Assembly (NCBI GenBank): GCA_016617855.1
Contig: JAECUM010006757.1
Location: 1 to 64,000 of the forward strand
From: Megalonaias nervosa
Taxonomy: Eukaryota; Mollusca; Bivalvia; Unionida; Unionidae
Reading direction: 5' to 3'
Length of the DNA stretch: 64,000 bases
A program made the translations under genes and the position numbers. This document shows positions 18,855 to 32,718 of the stretch, piece after piece (the first letter of the stretch is position 1; each line of letters starts with the position of its first letter). The notes beneath the pieces were generated by a model. That model worked only from the letters and a program-made list of their open reading frames with translations, did no database searches and had not been told where the DNA came from.

Positions 18855-21800
18855 TTATTTGTGTATCACAATTACCTGTCTGCATTTAATCATTGTATCT
18901 GTTATGTAATTTATTTCAAATAGTGTTTTCCTATCAAATTTCCCATCTAGAAAAAGCAATCTGTTTCTTTGGAACTTTTCTGTGTTAGTTATTAGCGCTA
19001 TTATTTTGCCCCTTTCTTTTTCCTTCTTTTTACATTCAATAACTACATGCTTTTTTTTGTAAAATTACTTAATTTGCATAGAGGGCATTTGGGGATTATT
19101 TTAACCATCCCTTTCCTTTTCGCTACTTTCCCAGTTAACCAAACATTATGTAAGTATTTAAAAATTATACTTTGTAATTTTAAAGATTTAATATTTGTCC
19201 AGTTGTATCATGTCTTGTCCCAGTCTACCCCCCCAATTTTCCTGTTCTACTTTACATCTTTTATTTTTTCTATATTCCTCTCTTAAAAAGTTGTATGTTC
19301 CCTTTTCCCCAATATTCCATAATTCTTTTTTGTCTCTATATTTAAAAATGAAATCTCTAATATATTTAATTTTTTTTGCCACTACTAAATTTTTGGCAAG
19401 TGAATTGTTTCTAAAAATATCTTCTCTATTCCTGATTACAAAGCCAAACCAAAAAATATATAATGCCTCCCACGGCATACTAGGAATAGCTTTCAATTTC
19501 TTAAAGCGATTTATTATATTTGCCTCGTATCAGTTTTGAGTTTGGTAACGCTAAACCCCCTCTTTTGTTTTCTCTGTACAGAGTTTCTTTTTCAATATAA
19601 TGCAGTTTGTTACCCCATATATATATTTTATTATTTCATTATCTATACTATTTAACTTTTGTTTTTTATATCCAGTGATTTTAAAATAAAATTCATATTA
19701 GAATAAAGGTAAGTTTTTGCTACTTGTGCTCGCTCCATAATGCATAACGGCGTTTGCGCCTAGATTGTCATATTTCTTTTTAATTTATCCTTTATATTTT
19801 TTTAGATTTTCTGTCTCCTCATTTTCTCCATAATATATACCCAAGGCTTTTACTCTTTCTTTTATTAAGTGTGTGTGTGGGGGGGGAGCCCAGGATGGTT
19901 CCCTCTCCAGCTTCCTATTTTTAATATCTCTGTTTTTTCATGATTTATTTTTGACCCTGAAGCTTTACCAAATGTTTCATATTCTTTCTCAAGGTGTTTA
20001 AAAGAATTTGGGTCTTTTATAAAGTTTGTGCAATCATCAGCATGCTATTTTAAATTCTTCTTTCAAATTTGGGATCTTAATTCCCTCTATCTTTTTGTTA
20101 GCTCTTATTTTTATGCTTAGTATTTCAATTGCTATTACGTATAATAACATTGATAGTGGACAGCCCTGTCTCACTGATCTCTGTATTTCAAATTTCTCCG
20201 TAGTCGCTCCATTTACCTGTACTCTAGCATTTATATTTCTGTACAGGATTTCGGTCCATTTTCGGAAATTTTCTCCAAAACCAAATTTTTCTAGTAAACT
20301 TTGTACATAGTTGTGTTCGATTCTGTCAAAAGTTTTTTCCTGGTCAAGAAGTACCATAGCGCCTCTTTGCCCCTATTCTTTTATAAATTCGATTATTGTT
20401 TTTATATTTAAAATATTAGTTTGTATATCACTCCACTTTGAACCACAAGTCTGACTTTTATTTATTATATTTCTCATACATGCTTTTACCCTATTTGCTA
20501 AAATTTTACTTAAAATTTTGTAGTCTATATTAAGGAGGGAGATGGGCCTCCAGTTTTTTAAGTCCTGTCTGTCCCCTTTACCTTTATATATGATTGAAAT
20601 TAATACTTCTCTCATTGTATTTGTCATTTTGTCGTTTCTTAAAAAAATATTATTATATAGTGACTCCATGATTGGCGCTAACTCACGGTGGAATTTTTTT
20701 TATAAAATTCCACCGTAAGTCCATCTCTTCCTGGTGATTTCCCTTTGGCCAGGGAATTTATTGTTTTTGATATTTCGTCTGTAGAGATAAATTCATCACA
20801 TTAGTCCTTATGTTCTGATGTAATTTTCTCACATTTAGCATCCTTTAGATATTCTTCTATTTCTTCCTTATTTATTTTTTGTGTTTTATATAAATCACTG
20901 TAATACTGTAATATTCTTTTACTGTATTCATTATGTCCTCTTTATCCGTTATTTGCTCGTTATTTTTTATTATTAAAGTCTGTATGTGTTTCTCCCCCCC
21001 CTTTTCTTAATTCCTCCCTTTTATACAATCCCCTAGCTTTTTTATATAGTTCTGAAAATTTCCCCGCTCTAATTTATTCCCACAATTTTCTTCATCTAAT
21101 ATTATTTGTAATCTATTTTTTAAATTTGTTTCTACCTCTTTAAGATTTTCTTTTTTGAGTTCTCTAATTATTTCCTCTTTATCTTTTTTTAATTTTTCAC
21201 TTCTTCTTTTTGAAAATTGTATTGTTTTCTTTCATTTTTCTTTTTAGCCCATCCCATTAATTAATTATATCTTCATTTTTCAAAAGGTTTACTTTATTAA
21301 TTAGATTTTTTATTTCATTGTTAAATTCTTCGTCCCCCATTATTTTATTATTTAATTTCCAGTTCCCCTTTCCCCATTTTGTCCTATTTTTTAATTCAAT
21401 TTTTATTTCAATTAATTTGTGATCCGATATCTTTATGTTTGTTATATTTGCTTCTTTACAAATCCCTTTCTCATAGTTTGTCCCATAAAATTTATCCAAT
21501 TTACTTGCTAATCCTTTTTTATATTCGTAAGTGTATTCTGTCCTTATTAGATTTAATTTTCTATATAAGTCATTTAAATTATGTTTCTTTAATAAGTTTA
21601 ACATTTCCTGTCTAAAAGTTAAGTCGTTTGATGTTAAATTCCCTATGCTATCTACATTATCTCCTACCCAGTTAAAGTCTCCCCCGATTACTAAATCTTC
21701 CATCGAGTATTCACTTAAATGTTTATTTAAATTTTCAATAAAATCTTGCTTTCTCTATATGTTTGCTGGAAAATATACATTGATTATATTACATTTATTT

Positions 21801-22110
21801 ATTTTTATATGTAATAGTCTTCCCGCAAAAATTTGCTTTTCATTTATTTTTTCCCAATTTAAGTCTCTTTTGTTTTTTATTATTATCGCAAACCCCCTCC
21901 CCCTTTAACATCATCTCCTTTAAAATTATTTAAAATTACTACTGCATTTAGTTTTTCTTCCGTGTAAGCTATTAATTCACTATTAAATCCATTATGAGTC
22001 TCTTGCATCAAAATTACATCATAAAAATTTTCTTTACATAATTTGTCTATTTTTTCTTTATTTATACCATTGATATTTATTGATGCTATTTGGAAGTTTT
22101 GTCCCTCCAT
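18855..22110 (-). pseudogene. LINE A ORF2 (APE endonuclease-reverse transcriptase), broken
   Basis: Starts MEGQNFQIASININGI (APE endonuclease, QETHNG near 22000), then GGDFNWVGD (about 21690), SDHKLIEIKIE, the RT fingers IYKGKGDRQDLKNWRPISLL (about 20590), FDRIEHN and RQGCPLSMLLYVIAIE (about 20190). Later VPWEALYIF-type thumb, then a C-terminal zinc motif CPLCKLSNFTKKHVVIEC (about 19095-19040) and a stop TAA 18857-18855. At least six frame changes or stops make it inactive. Confidence 0.8.
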
Positions 22111-22210
22111 TTCCGTTTTTCTCCCAGGTGGCCACATCTGTCATTTTTTTTTTATTAAAATTTTCCTTATTGTCAAAAATTTATTAAATTAAATTTAGTT
22201 TAGATATGAT

Positions 22211-24080
22211 CTATTCAATATTTGAGGGACTCGGCCCCTCAGTTTCTTTTTCAAATATTGAAGTATCTTCTTCCGTCTCGTTTATTTGTTCAGTTTGTCC
22301 GTTGTCATTTAGACTTGTTTTTGGTGATTCCATTTCCGTTTCCATTTCTATTTCTACTCCTGTTTCATTTTCCTCGTCATTGTCATTTTCATCAACTTTG
22401 TCGTTGTTATTGTTATTTCCATTGTCAGTGTCCGTTTCCGTGTCTGTCTTTTGTATTTTGTCCTCATTTTTTCCCTCTACTTCCCCATCTTTCTTTTCTC
22501 TGGACATGAATTTTTTTCCGACATTTGTCTGATCCTGGTTTGTCTCATTTTCTGATGAAGATAGCGAGATCAATCTCATTTTCCTTTTGATCCTTTTGAT
22601 CCTTTCTCTCGGCACCTGTGTTGATGTCAAAGGTTGAATCCCCAAGAGATCTACCGGGCCGCTCTCCTCCACCTCACGAGGACTTTCAGGCGTGTCCTCT
22701 TCTTCCTCTGTTAGAGGAAAGAATCTGTTACTCTCCAGTAACCTATCTTCATAGGTTTTCCTTTGCACCGGTTGATTCGTCTTGTATGGACTTAAATATT
22801 TCTTCTGACACGCGTATTCTCATTATTCCCACTATGAAAATGAAATCATATGGACAACGCTCTTTTGCATACCAGGGCCCAGCAATATGGAACGAATTGC
22901 CCACTGCACTTAGACACAAAGACACAGTGATCTCATTCAAGAGCGCTCTTAAAACTTACCTATTTCAACTGCAAGAACAGACTTAAAGACCTAATAATGT
23001 ATCCTTACCTTAAATATTTACAGCATGTTTTCTGTTTCTAATTTCGTGGTGTTTGTTTTTATTTTTGTAATCATATCATTATATATGTTTTTTAAGTGTT
23101 GTCAAACGTTGTAAAGCGCTTAGAGCTTCTAAAAATTACAAAGTCCTCATTATTATTATTATTAATATTATTTTTCCCATATTTTTGGTGATTCTTTCTC
23201 AGTCTCTTCAATTTTGTCAGTAATGGGAATTGTGTTTTCTTTCTGTGTTTCGTCAATAGGATTGTATTTTTCAGATGTTTCTTTTCTAGTTTGAGTCACC
23301 AAGTCCTCAATCAAATGTTGCATCTCTTCTTGCTCATTTTCGTATAGGTTAGCCAAATTGCTTGTTACCTTACTTGCATATGTTGCCCTAGTTGCAACAA
23401 TTGGGGTATTATTGCAGTCTCTAACTAAGTGCCCTAGTTGCCTACATTTTGGGCATGTTCTGTCCTTTTCACACCCTCTGTATCAAGTCCTTAAAAGGAA
23501 TCCCATCACATAGAAATGCGATGGGATTTTCTTGGCATCTTCTTTATTTATTCTTAGTATTCTGACCCCTGTTTTGATGTTTTGGTAGCCCCATACAGTA
23601 GCCATCTTGTGGGCTCTAACTTGAGTTCTTAGTTTCCCTTCTATTTTATAGACTATTTCTAGCGAGTCCACTTCAAGAGGGAGGCCCGACACGAAAAGTT
23701 CTGTGTATTTGGCCTCCACCTCTCGTATTATTGGTGGTGTTTTTGTGACCCTCGCTTTTTGCCCCTTTACTTCAATTACTTCTTTGTCCAAAATCGGTTT
23801 GTGGTTTTCTTTTGGGTAGATGACAAATTTGTTTACTCCTCCGTTCTGTATTCCATCATTTTTTTCCAAATTTATTCCCTGTATCTTCAATGCTGTGAGA
23901 ATGTCTGCCTGACGGGGCAGTTCTGGATCTCACTAAGTCCAATGTCTGACAACCTTCTGGATGGAAGGCCATCAATATCTGTTGGCCTGCGCCACCTTCC
24001 ACCTTAGTTCTAAAGTATGTGTTTAGTTTAGTACCTAAGGGTTTTGATACTATCCTTTGCTTCACTTGCGCCTGAGCCAT
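22211..24080 (-). pseudogene. LINE A ORF1 (CCHC nucleic-acid-binding protein), broken
   Basis: From ATG 24080-24078 a QRIVSKPLGTKLN start, a frame change near 23870, an RRM-like middle region (TELFVSGLPLEVDS, KMATVWGYQNIKTGVRIL, FYVMGF) and a zinc knuckle CPKCRQLGHLVRDC (about 23450-23405), then an acidic Glu/Thr/Ser-rich tail. The tail is cut by a foreign insertion (about 22760-23167) and resumes as an acidic region ending at 22211. ORF1 binds LINE RNA. Confidence 0.75.
22760..23167 (+). mobile_element. 5'-truncated CR1-like LINE 3' end
   Basis: Plus strand, in the opposite orientation to its host LINE. It encodes only the end of ORF2 (FAPVDSSCMDLN, SYGQRSFAYQGPAIWNELP, SFKSALKTYLF, stop at 22984-22986), then a 3' UTR with GTAAAGCGCTTAGAGC and an (ATT)n tail at 23148-23167, both typical of CR1-type elements. 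TTTTCC occurs at both junctions and may be a short target duplication. Confidence 0.8.
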
Positions 24081-24888
24081 TTTGAGATGTACTCACTAGA
24101 GTAGAGCTCACAAAAAGTTGAATAGGATTTTGAAATCCTAGGTATCACACCACTATTTATATTGCACTATTGATTAGTGCAGAAAAAAATCAATACTATT
24201 TGAGAACCTGTCTGTAACAAATTCTCATAGAAAATATATTACTTTCGTGAAATACCACAACAGTATAGAATATACAAGAAAACGCAAAATTTACATAAAT
24301 ACAAATGAAAATATTTGAAATGTAAACAAAAACCTTCCAGAAAAATGGAAAGCAAAAAATTTTACTCAGTTAATCGAAACAAAAAATGTCTGGTAAAAGC
24401 TACTTATCTTGCATTAGCACCTTTACTCCCGCTCGCTTGCCATAGATACTGCAATCGTAATCACACCACCAATGTACACCACTAGATTTTAATATGGACT
24501 CTTGAACGACAGGGACACTCATGCGGCTCTCACTTGAATTCACTAACAGTAAACCATGACATCATGGAAACCCACTAACACTTCACTCCGTGACGTTTGC
24601 TCCTAGTAATTGGCTAATTATTTCGGGCTAAGGAATATTTCCATTGCACCGAGTTCCAATAATCAAACAAGTAATCACAAAAATCTAAGAATTCCTTAGA
24701 ACTGGGAGCTATAACAAAATGCGCATACTCCAAATCTAGTACAGGAAAAAATACCGTGGTAAACTGGTATACTGGTATAACCACGCACCTCTAGTACCCA
24801 CCCCGTTGAGAATTGTAGAGCAATTGCGGTTAGGTGCTTCCTTGGGTGTAGTGCATGCGATGCACATGTACCTGGTTACGATTAATCT

Positions 24889-25075
24889 AAAGTATATCGT
24901 CTGATCTAAGATTAAGATAAATCTTAAGCATATCGTCTGATCTAAGATTAAGATAAATCTAAAGTATATCGTCTGATCTATGATTAAGATAAATCTTAAA
25001 GCATATCGTCTGATCTAAGATTAAGATAAATCTAAGGTCTATTGTCTATCTAAGATTAAGATAATCCAAAGAATA
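24889..25075. repeat. 36-37-bp minisatellite, about five copies
   Basis: Units begin TATCGTCTGATCTAAGATTA and repeat at 24895, 24931, 24967, 25004 and, in degenerate form, 25040 (periods 36, 36, 37, 36). The last unit is partly deleted. Confidence 0.9.
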
Positions 25076-28000
25076 CTTACCACAACTGGCCATTCTAAGA
25101 AAAACAAATGCGTAGGAGGACTCAGTTCTAACATAACCTAACAAAAAGTTACTTCATCAAATATAATGGTGACAACATATGCGAAAAAAAAAACTCTTAG
25201 ATTACCGTGATCTTGAAAGAATTACGAAGCATAGTTGTAAGTGCAGTAGAATAGGTTAAAACAAATTTAAAACTGCGTACAGTAAAAACAAAATCACCAA
25301 AAATTGTAGCTATCGGTCAGAAAGAAAGAAGAACCAGATAATGAACTGGCACTAGTAAGTGTTAGGTCCATAAATATAAAATTGTGTTATGTATCTGTGA
25401 AAACCCAATGGGATCAAGAGGATGCGAATACCACTGAGGTACTGAGTATTAGGCGAGATTCTATGATTTCGTGCAAGATTACAAGCTTAAACGAAACGAA
25501 TTCCAGTTATGTAACAAAATATTATATATACACTTTCATTTGAAATATATTCCTTAATATGACTAATCAACATTATTAAAACTGTCTTGCTTTTATTGCC
25601 ATTGTTTTAAGAAGATTGAATCACTAACTTCGTGATTCCAACGGCAAAGGTATTATTCTTCAGTGTTAACAATCTGAACTATGAGATAATTTCAGTTATG
25701 GTTGTCTATTGTCCTGTCTTTAAATAAATGCTACTCACAATAAGATTTTATTTTGTTTCACACGTGAACCCTAGAAGATATAAATGCATCTGTATGTACC
25801 ATTAAATATACCAACGATCCTCAAGTTAAAAGCAATAATTATATTTGAAATCTTAGCGAGTTACCTGTCACAAAAACAATACTAAAGTACTATCAATTAT
25901 ATGTTGATAAAAAAAACTGATGACAATATATACCTGAACTTTACGTCTGAGATACTTATCACACCTTGTTGACCTTTTGTAATATGAGGCTAAACTCAAT
26001 TGTTCCCATTTCTATGCTAAACTGATTTTTCTATCATTTACATTCCAAGTCATTTATAATGCCAAATGCTCAAAAGCGCAGGTTGACTGGTAAATATAAT
26101 GCAAAAAAAGTTACTTCTTAAAAACTAAGACTTGACTTTTACATAATCATTTATAGAGAAAATAAACGGAGATCAAGAAAATAGAATAGTCAGCATTAAG
26201 GTTTGATTAATAATATAAATGGAACTGATGGGATTATTAATCTGTTTCTATAGCTGATATTTTACCCTCTCAAAATAAATGATTTTACAATGCCAATTAT
26301 ATTCCCAGTGCATATATTCAAAGAGTGGATGTCAAAATCTTGTTTAGAAATTCATTTAAACATCAATATGAGATTTTATACAGGCAAAGAAGAAGCGGTG
26401 AAGTATTTTTAGTAAGTCGTGAAGCCATTTATATCTTGATACTTGTTACGTGTAGGTTCGTACAATAATAACAAGAGAAAAGAGTGAAGACAACAAACTT
26501 TGTATATTTTAACAAAATAATTTATTTCCCTAGAAAACAATGTAAAAATTGGTAAATAGGACTTACAGTTTGTGAATATAATCCAAAATTTAATCCTAAG
26601 AATGAAAAATAAAAGTCCTATCACTAAATAGTTCTATTAGAATCCAGGTTCAAATTTTGACGACGTACCAAAATGGAAGGCGATGGCGTCAGATGTGGTC
26701 CTTGTACAAATATCAACAATTCCTCAACTGAATCACAGTTTATGTTTCTGAATAATTCCAGAATAAATTTTTACTGAATTTCTTTCTCCCATAATTTATA
26801 AAACAGTACTCTCGTTTGGTTTTCTAGAGAACAAATTATTAAATTCCAAACACAAATGAATTTCAAAAACAATCTGGTTTCAACAATAAAATAGCCTATC
26901 CGTTCTTCTAGGTATCAAGAATACAACTGACTGACGAGCGCTCAGAAAGGGTTATATATTCACCCGAATTATAATCCCGTTCTCGCGAGACAGACTACGA
27001 GGTCTCCTAACACTTGAAACACGCAATAAGATATTTGCCAAATTGCACGTAGCCCTGTCTAAGAACTAGACTATCACTCTAAAATAAATATAAAAATAAA
27101 ACATTGTTTATTTAGACTAGACGAAATGACCTTGGCAATAGCCAATCGTTTTCGCGTAGCGATTACACTACCGCGGACCAAGGTAAACTAAAAATATTAC
27201 AAATGTAATACGTTTTACGCCTTAGATAAACAGAATTAATGAAAAAGAATTTCGAATCCCTTCAACAATCATTACAATAAAATGTAATGAAACAAAAAAT
27301 AAAATAATAAAAGAATTTTAAAACTAACACAAGCAATTTAATTACATTTACGTAACAACACTGGAAAATATTAACATATTTTTATTTGCTTGACTGAGAG
27401 ACCAATCCTTTTAGTACGTTAATTATAATATCACTGAACAACAGGAACTTGAGGCCGATACATTGTTCTAGGCCATTATTATTTGTCTGATGCATTTCAT
27501 CATTTTGTTGATACCAACAGGCAAACCAATAACAAGAAGAGTCGACCCCACCCATAGTTATTTGCGATATGTACTTTAACTTGAATATTCATTTTCCTGT
27601 TCCAAAAGCTAGCAGATGATATCCTGTTTTCGTTTCTAACACAACAAGTAATGATAGTGGGACACGCAAGCAATAGAGTGTTAGGACAAACGAGCCTGCT
27701 ATGCTGTTATCTATGTAGTAGAACACGAAATGTTATCACATATGTTGATACTTTATTCAAGCTGTTTCATTATGTTTCTGTATGGAACTCGGTATGTTAT
27801 ATATTACTTACTTATTCGAAAATTCGGCAGATTAAACATTTTGTTTTCGGTTTGCTCGTTGAACTCGGAGTTTATATTTAGTTACTGCCATATCTACAAG
27901 CAACGAATTCATCGACTGGCGTGAAATTCAGTTTCAGGCTTATTCCCTAAATCATTTCCCATTGGCATGGGTTTACGACTAAAAACAAAAGCCATTGTAT

Positions 28001-28506
28001 GAACGGTTTGAAAAGTAATTTTTGTTTGCGTGTCAGTTGGTTTTCTCATGTATGATTGACTATTTCGTCAGTTCATGATAAATTTGGTGATCATTTCATA
28101 ACAAAATTGATTGATTATAAATTAAAACACAAAAATCTAACTAACTACAGGAAATACATTTGTTTTAGTGGAACTGGTAAACGTGGCACCTAAATATATA
28201 CAACAGTTAATGGGAATTTAAAATATTGCTGGAAATTTTATACCGAAAGCTGGTATATTACGCCAAAACAAGTGAACATAAAACTAACTTGCATTATACA
28301 TTTTCAAATCCCATCAATTCGCCAGCAAAGTTTATACCACATCTTCCAAGATCAAAAGGAACAAAAACATGTTTACCAGACAAAATGGCCTCATCTTAAA
28401 GTACAAACCCACAATGGCCAAAATTAGGTATTTAATATATTTTTACTAAATGCCCTTACACTCTATAATCATAAAAATTAACACACATAATATAAATATA
28501 CAAAAG

Positions 28507-28508
<2 letters not shown>

Positions 28509-28537
<29 letters not shown>

Positions 28538-28548
28538 TGTATGTATGT
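28509..28548. repeat. (ATGT)n microsatellite
   Basis: About ten uninterrupted GTAT/ATGT tetranucleotides. Confidence 0.95.
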
Positions 28549-28900
28549 TAAACGGCACGTCAGCACAATCCTGGTTACATAATGTTTCAATGTTAAAAAC
28601 TTGTCGAAATCAAAATTTGCGCCAAAAATAAACGTTAGGAAGAGTCCTTCCAATGAAATGTAAATGTATTCAACATCAATTGTCTGGACGGATTATTTCC
28701 TCGTACCGACTACTATCATGTCTCCCGAAAATTTACTTATTAAATGTACATGTATTTATATGTTTATTGGTGTGGTCCCTCTCAGAAACATCATCATCTG
28801 AGGGACCTCTAGTCCAAAACATAAACTTTTTTTTATATGTTTTTTTGTTTTCCTTAGGTTGTATGTGCTATTTGTATTATTTTAAACAATTTCTTTTTTA

Positions 28901-29419
28901 AAACGATTTTGCAATAGGGTTTAAACACCGATCCTAATCTAGTGTAGTATAAGAGCTTCCTTCCCGGACTGGAAGTCACCGCTCATTTACTTTTAGTGAT
29001 CCTTGCCAGGAATCCATATTGCTCTGTGTGTGCTATATGTGTGTGTTATCTGTTGTGTCTGCATTTATGTTATTGTAAGGGCTGGCTTTAAAGATCAAAT
29101 CCTCGTAGTTTTTTTAACTTTATGAGTTCCTTTTGCTTCAGGAGACCGGTTGTGATCTAGATCGATACCGGCCTCCCTAGCTTTGGAACTCCTTTTGTTT
29201 TTAGTGTCTGTCTAGAGATGATAGTTAGATTATAGGACAGAAGTGTATGCTATGTATGTGTGTGTTCTTAGGGGTCGGGTTTAGGAGTCGGTACGGGCCG
29301 TCCTACCTCACGTTAGTCACGTAGTTTTGGCCACGTACCCTCGTCCTTCCCTTCCCCTTTTTTATGTGTATTTGTTGTATGTTAAAAGATCCCACAGGTA
29401 TATATTTGTTTGCAATTTC
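28901..29419 (-). other. Probable 3' UTR of LINE B
   Basis: It lies downstream of LINE B ORF2 on the minus strand and contains the block around 28990-29070 (GTGATCCTTGCCAGGAATCC, then CTGTGTGTGCTATATGTGTG) similar to LINE A's trailing region. T-runs around 28826-28850 would be the poly-A end on the minus strand. Confidence 0.45.
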
Positions 29420-32400
29420 CTAGTTGTATTCTCTTATAGTTTTCATAACTGTATTTATAAAGATTATAATATCATTATATATCCCTTTATCATTGATCCC
29501 ATTTGTATATAAAAACTGAGAATTTACATTGATTCCATATTTCCGATGTATTTTGGTTCTAATATTTTCCCTTTCGAGTTTATTTTTCTGGCATTCTATA
29601 ATTAAGTGTTTCTTTGAGTCAATATAGCGACTACACAATCTACATTTAGGTATATTATTGGTTAGATGTCTATCAAAGGCTACTTCCACTGTTAGCCATC
29701 TATCATGAAGATAGAAATACATTCTGCTTTGAATAGCAGGCATTTTGATGCCTGCCCAATTTTTCCATATTATATCCCAATTAAAGTTTGGGTTTTACAA
29801 TTCTACTACATGTTTCTCTTTTATCAAAGGCTCCATTAGTGTTGTGTATATATCATTTTCTTTTTTCCAAAGTTCATCATTATTTCTATTTACATATATT
29901 AATTCTTTTATTCTCCTAAAATATCCTGGCGGTTCTAAAAGTTTGCTAAGTGAGTTATTTTTATATATGTTCTTATTAAATTTACATAGGTATCCATATA
30001 AATATATATTTATAGCTTCCCATGGATATACTGGTTTTTCATTTAGTATTTTGAATCTATTTAAAATCATCGCTTTCTGTTTCAAGCTTAGGTTAGGGAG
30101 GTCTAATCCCCCCCTAACTTTGGGTCTGCATATGTATTTTTTTCCTAGGTAATGAATTTTATTTTCCCAAATAAAGCTCGTTATTTTCCTTTCTATATTG
30201 CCGATCATGGCTTCTGTCAAGTGAGTTGTGTTCATAATATAATTTAATTGGCTATACAGGTATGTCTTGGCGACTTGTATGCGGTCTATTAAGTTTATCC
30301 TGACATGCGACCAAGTTTCAATTTGTGCGTCTAATTTTGATATTAACTCACTATAGTTCTTCTGAGTTGAGTTCAGCCCAAAGATAATTCCTAATGCTTT
30401 TACATGAGTTTTTATCAAGTTTGGCGGGAGACCTGGGTGATTTCCTCGCCAGTTTCCTATTAGTAAAATTTCTGTTTTGCTATGATTTATTGCAGAACCA
30501 GAGACTTTTCCAAATTTTATGAATTCTTCTTGTAGATGTTTAAATGAATATTCGTCTCTAGTGAAGTTAGTGCAGTCATCTGCATGTAATATAGTTTTAA
30601 ATTCTTCTTTCATATTGGGTATTTTTAGTTCTTGAATATTAGTGTTATTCTTTATATTTATGTTCAAAGACTTTATGGCGATGGCATACAATATCATAGA
30701 TAAAGGGCAGCCCTGTCTAACTGAACGCTGAAGCAGGAATTCGCCCGTCAGGGCTCCATTTATTATTATTTTTGAGGTAATATTTCTATACATTGCTCTA
30801 ATCCAATTTATTAAATTTATCCCAAAGCCACACTTTTCTAACGTATGAAAAATAAATTCGTGCTCGATTCTATCGAACGCCTCTTCTTGATCGAATAAAA
30901 ACATTATAGCTTTCTCATTTTTACTTTGAATAAGGTCTATAATTGCTGAAATGGATGATGTATTGTTCACAATTTTTCTTCCCACTCCCCCACAGCTCTG
31001 ATTAAAATCTATTATATTATTTAGGCACTTTCTAATTCTATTAGTTATAATTTTGCTCAAAATTTTATAATCTACGTTTAAAAGAGTTATTGGCCTCCAG
31101 TTTTTTAAATCATTTCTCTCCCCTTTCCCTTTATATATTAGTGTAATTATCCCTTCCCTTAGAGTTTTTGGCATTTCCCCGTTAAGTAAAATGTTATTAT
31201 ATAACAATTCTAAAATGTCAACTAAATCATCTTTAAAAGTTATGTAAAAATCGTTTGTTAACCCATCCGACCCTGGCGATTTTCCCTTTTTCAAACTAAT
31301 GATTGCATTTTTTATTTCATCTACTGTGATGTATTTTTCGCAGTTTTCTTTATCCTCTGTTCCTATTTGGTTATATTTAGTTTCCTGTATGTATTTCTTT
31401 ATATTTTCTACTTCTATTTGTTGTGATTTGAAAATATTTGTATAATATTCCTTAATACCTTTTAGAATTTTTTGTTTATCCTTTACAATTTCTCCCCCCC
31501 CCAAAAAAATCATTTCATCTATCTTTTTCTGTTTCCCCCTTTTCAGTTCTAATCTTCTGTACAATCCCCTCCCTTTATTATACAAATTACTAAATTTCCC
31601 CGCCCTTATTTTAACACCTTTTAGTTTCTTCTTTTCCAATTCTTCCCATTGTTGGATTATTAATTTATCTTGTATTGTGTGTGGATTCTCTTTCTGCTGT
31701 ATTTCTGAAAATGATTTTTGAACCCATATTTCCCTTTCCCTTTCTATCCTACTATAAAATTTAGTCAAGTCCTTTATTTCTTTTTTTAAATTTTCCCAAT
31801 CTGTCATAATGTCTCCTACAGCAATTAGTTTAAATCTATTTATAAATATTTTAACAGTTACTATATAGGTTTTATTTTCCAAATGTGAATTGTTTAGTTT
31901 CCATATCCCGTACCCCCATTTGGATTTACTTACAATCTCTATCTCTAAATCAACCAAGTTATGATCTGCTATTTTCTCTTCTTTGATGTTACATTTTTTA
32001 ATTGTTGCAATTTGGTTTTCTGATATATAAAAAGTATCTAATCTGCTCCCTTTTTTCTGCTCATATGTATAAGTATATTTTCTGATGTTTGTGTTTTTCC
32101 ATCTGAAAGTGTCTATTAGATTATTTGTTTTTATAAAAATCTTTACCCACTTCTTAAGAGCCTTATCCGAATCTGAAAGTTTTTCACTTTTGTCCTCTTC
32201 ATTTATAACCCAATTAAAATCCCACGTATAATACATGGTTCCACCATAAATTGTTGTATATAGTTTGTTATATTTGTAATAAATTTAATTTTCGTCGGAT
32301 TGATACCCCCTGCTGGAACATAAATATTAAAAATGTTCCAGTTATTTAATTTGATGTGTACTACTCTACCCTGTAATTCTATGTTTGGTCTTATTTCCTC

Positions 32401-32649
32401 AAAGTTTAAACCTTTGGCCGCTTGCCGAACAATTATTGCTACTCCAGCTATTTTCTTCCCTGGGTAGTTTTTAGTGATTACTAGAGCGTCTAGCTCTTCT
32501 TCCAGTAATTTCACTTCTTGTTCGGTTAAACCATGTGTCTCTTGAATTAAAATAATATCGTATAGTTTAGCTTTTTCTATAATTTTCCCTTCTTTGTTTT
32601 TAAATCCATTAATATTTACAGTCAAGATTTTGAGGTTTAGTCCCTCCAT
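29420..32649 (-). pseudogene. LINE B ORF2 (APE endonuclease-RT), nearly intact
   Basis: About 1,076 codons with only two evident lesions: a one-base shift near 32215 in the GDFNWV endonuclease motif and a TAA at 29797-29795, after which the frame continues. The endonuclease starts LKILTVNINGF with QETHG; the RT has IYKGKGERNDLKNWRPITLL, FDQEEAFDRIEHEF, RQGCPLSMILYAIAI and the catalytic HADDCTNF (about 30600-30577). The C-terminus holds the zinc motif CRLCSRYIDSKKHLIIEC. This enzyme nicks target DNA and reverse-transcribes the element RNA. Clade placement (L1/Tx1-like) is by architecture (CCHC ORF1 + APE-RT-CCHC ORF2). Confidence 0.88.
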
Positions 32650-32718
32650 CTTGGCTGAAATTGGTTCATTGTTTTATTTGTAATATAAATTATTTACTGG
32701 TAAAATAGAAATTTCCCC

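Larger units (their letters stand above)
18855..24080 (-). mobile_element. L1/Tx1-like LINE, copy A, degraded
   Basis: A two-ORF non-LTR retrotransposon on the minus strand with ORF1 (24080 to 22211) and ORF2 (22110 to 18855). Interrupted by a CR1 tail in ORF1. Related to, but clearly diverged from, copy B at 29.4-34.1 kb. Confidence 0.85.
24081..28900. other. Non-coding AT-rich DNA
   Basis: Apart from the minisatellite at 24889-25075 and the (ATGT)n run at 28509-28548 I see nothing definable. The first part may include the 5' UTR of LINE A, and the last part (28820-28900) the 3' end of LINE B. No exon, RNA gene or protein similarity was recognised. Confidence 0.5.

Noticed and set aside
22206..22532. 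Plus-strand Ser/Phe-rich open frames
   Set aside because: Antisense shadows of the acidic ORF1 tail of LINE A.
24889..25075. CRISPR-like array
   Set aside because: Repeat units follow each other without spacers and vary in length; a minisatellite.
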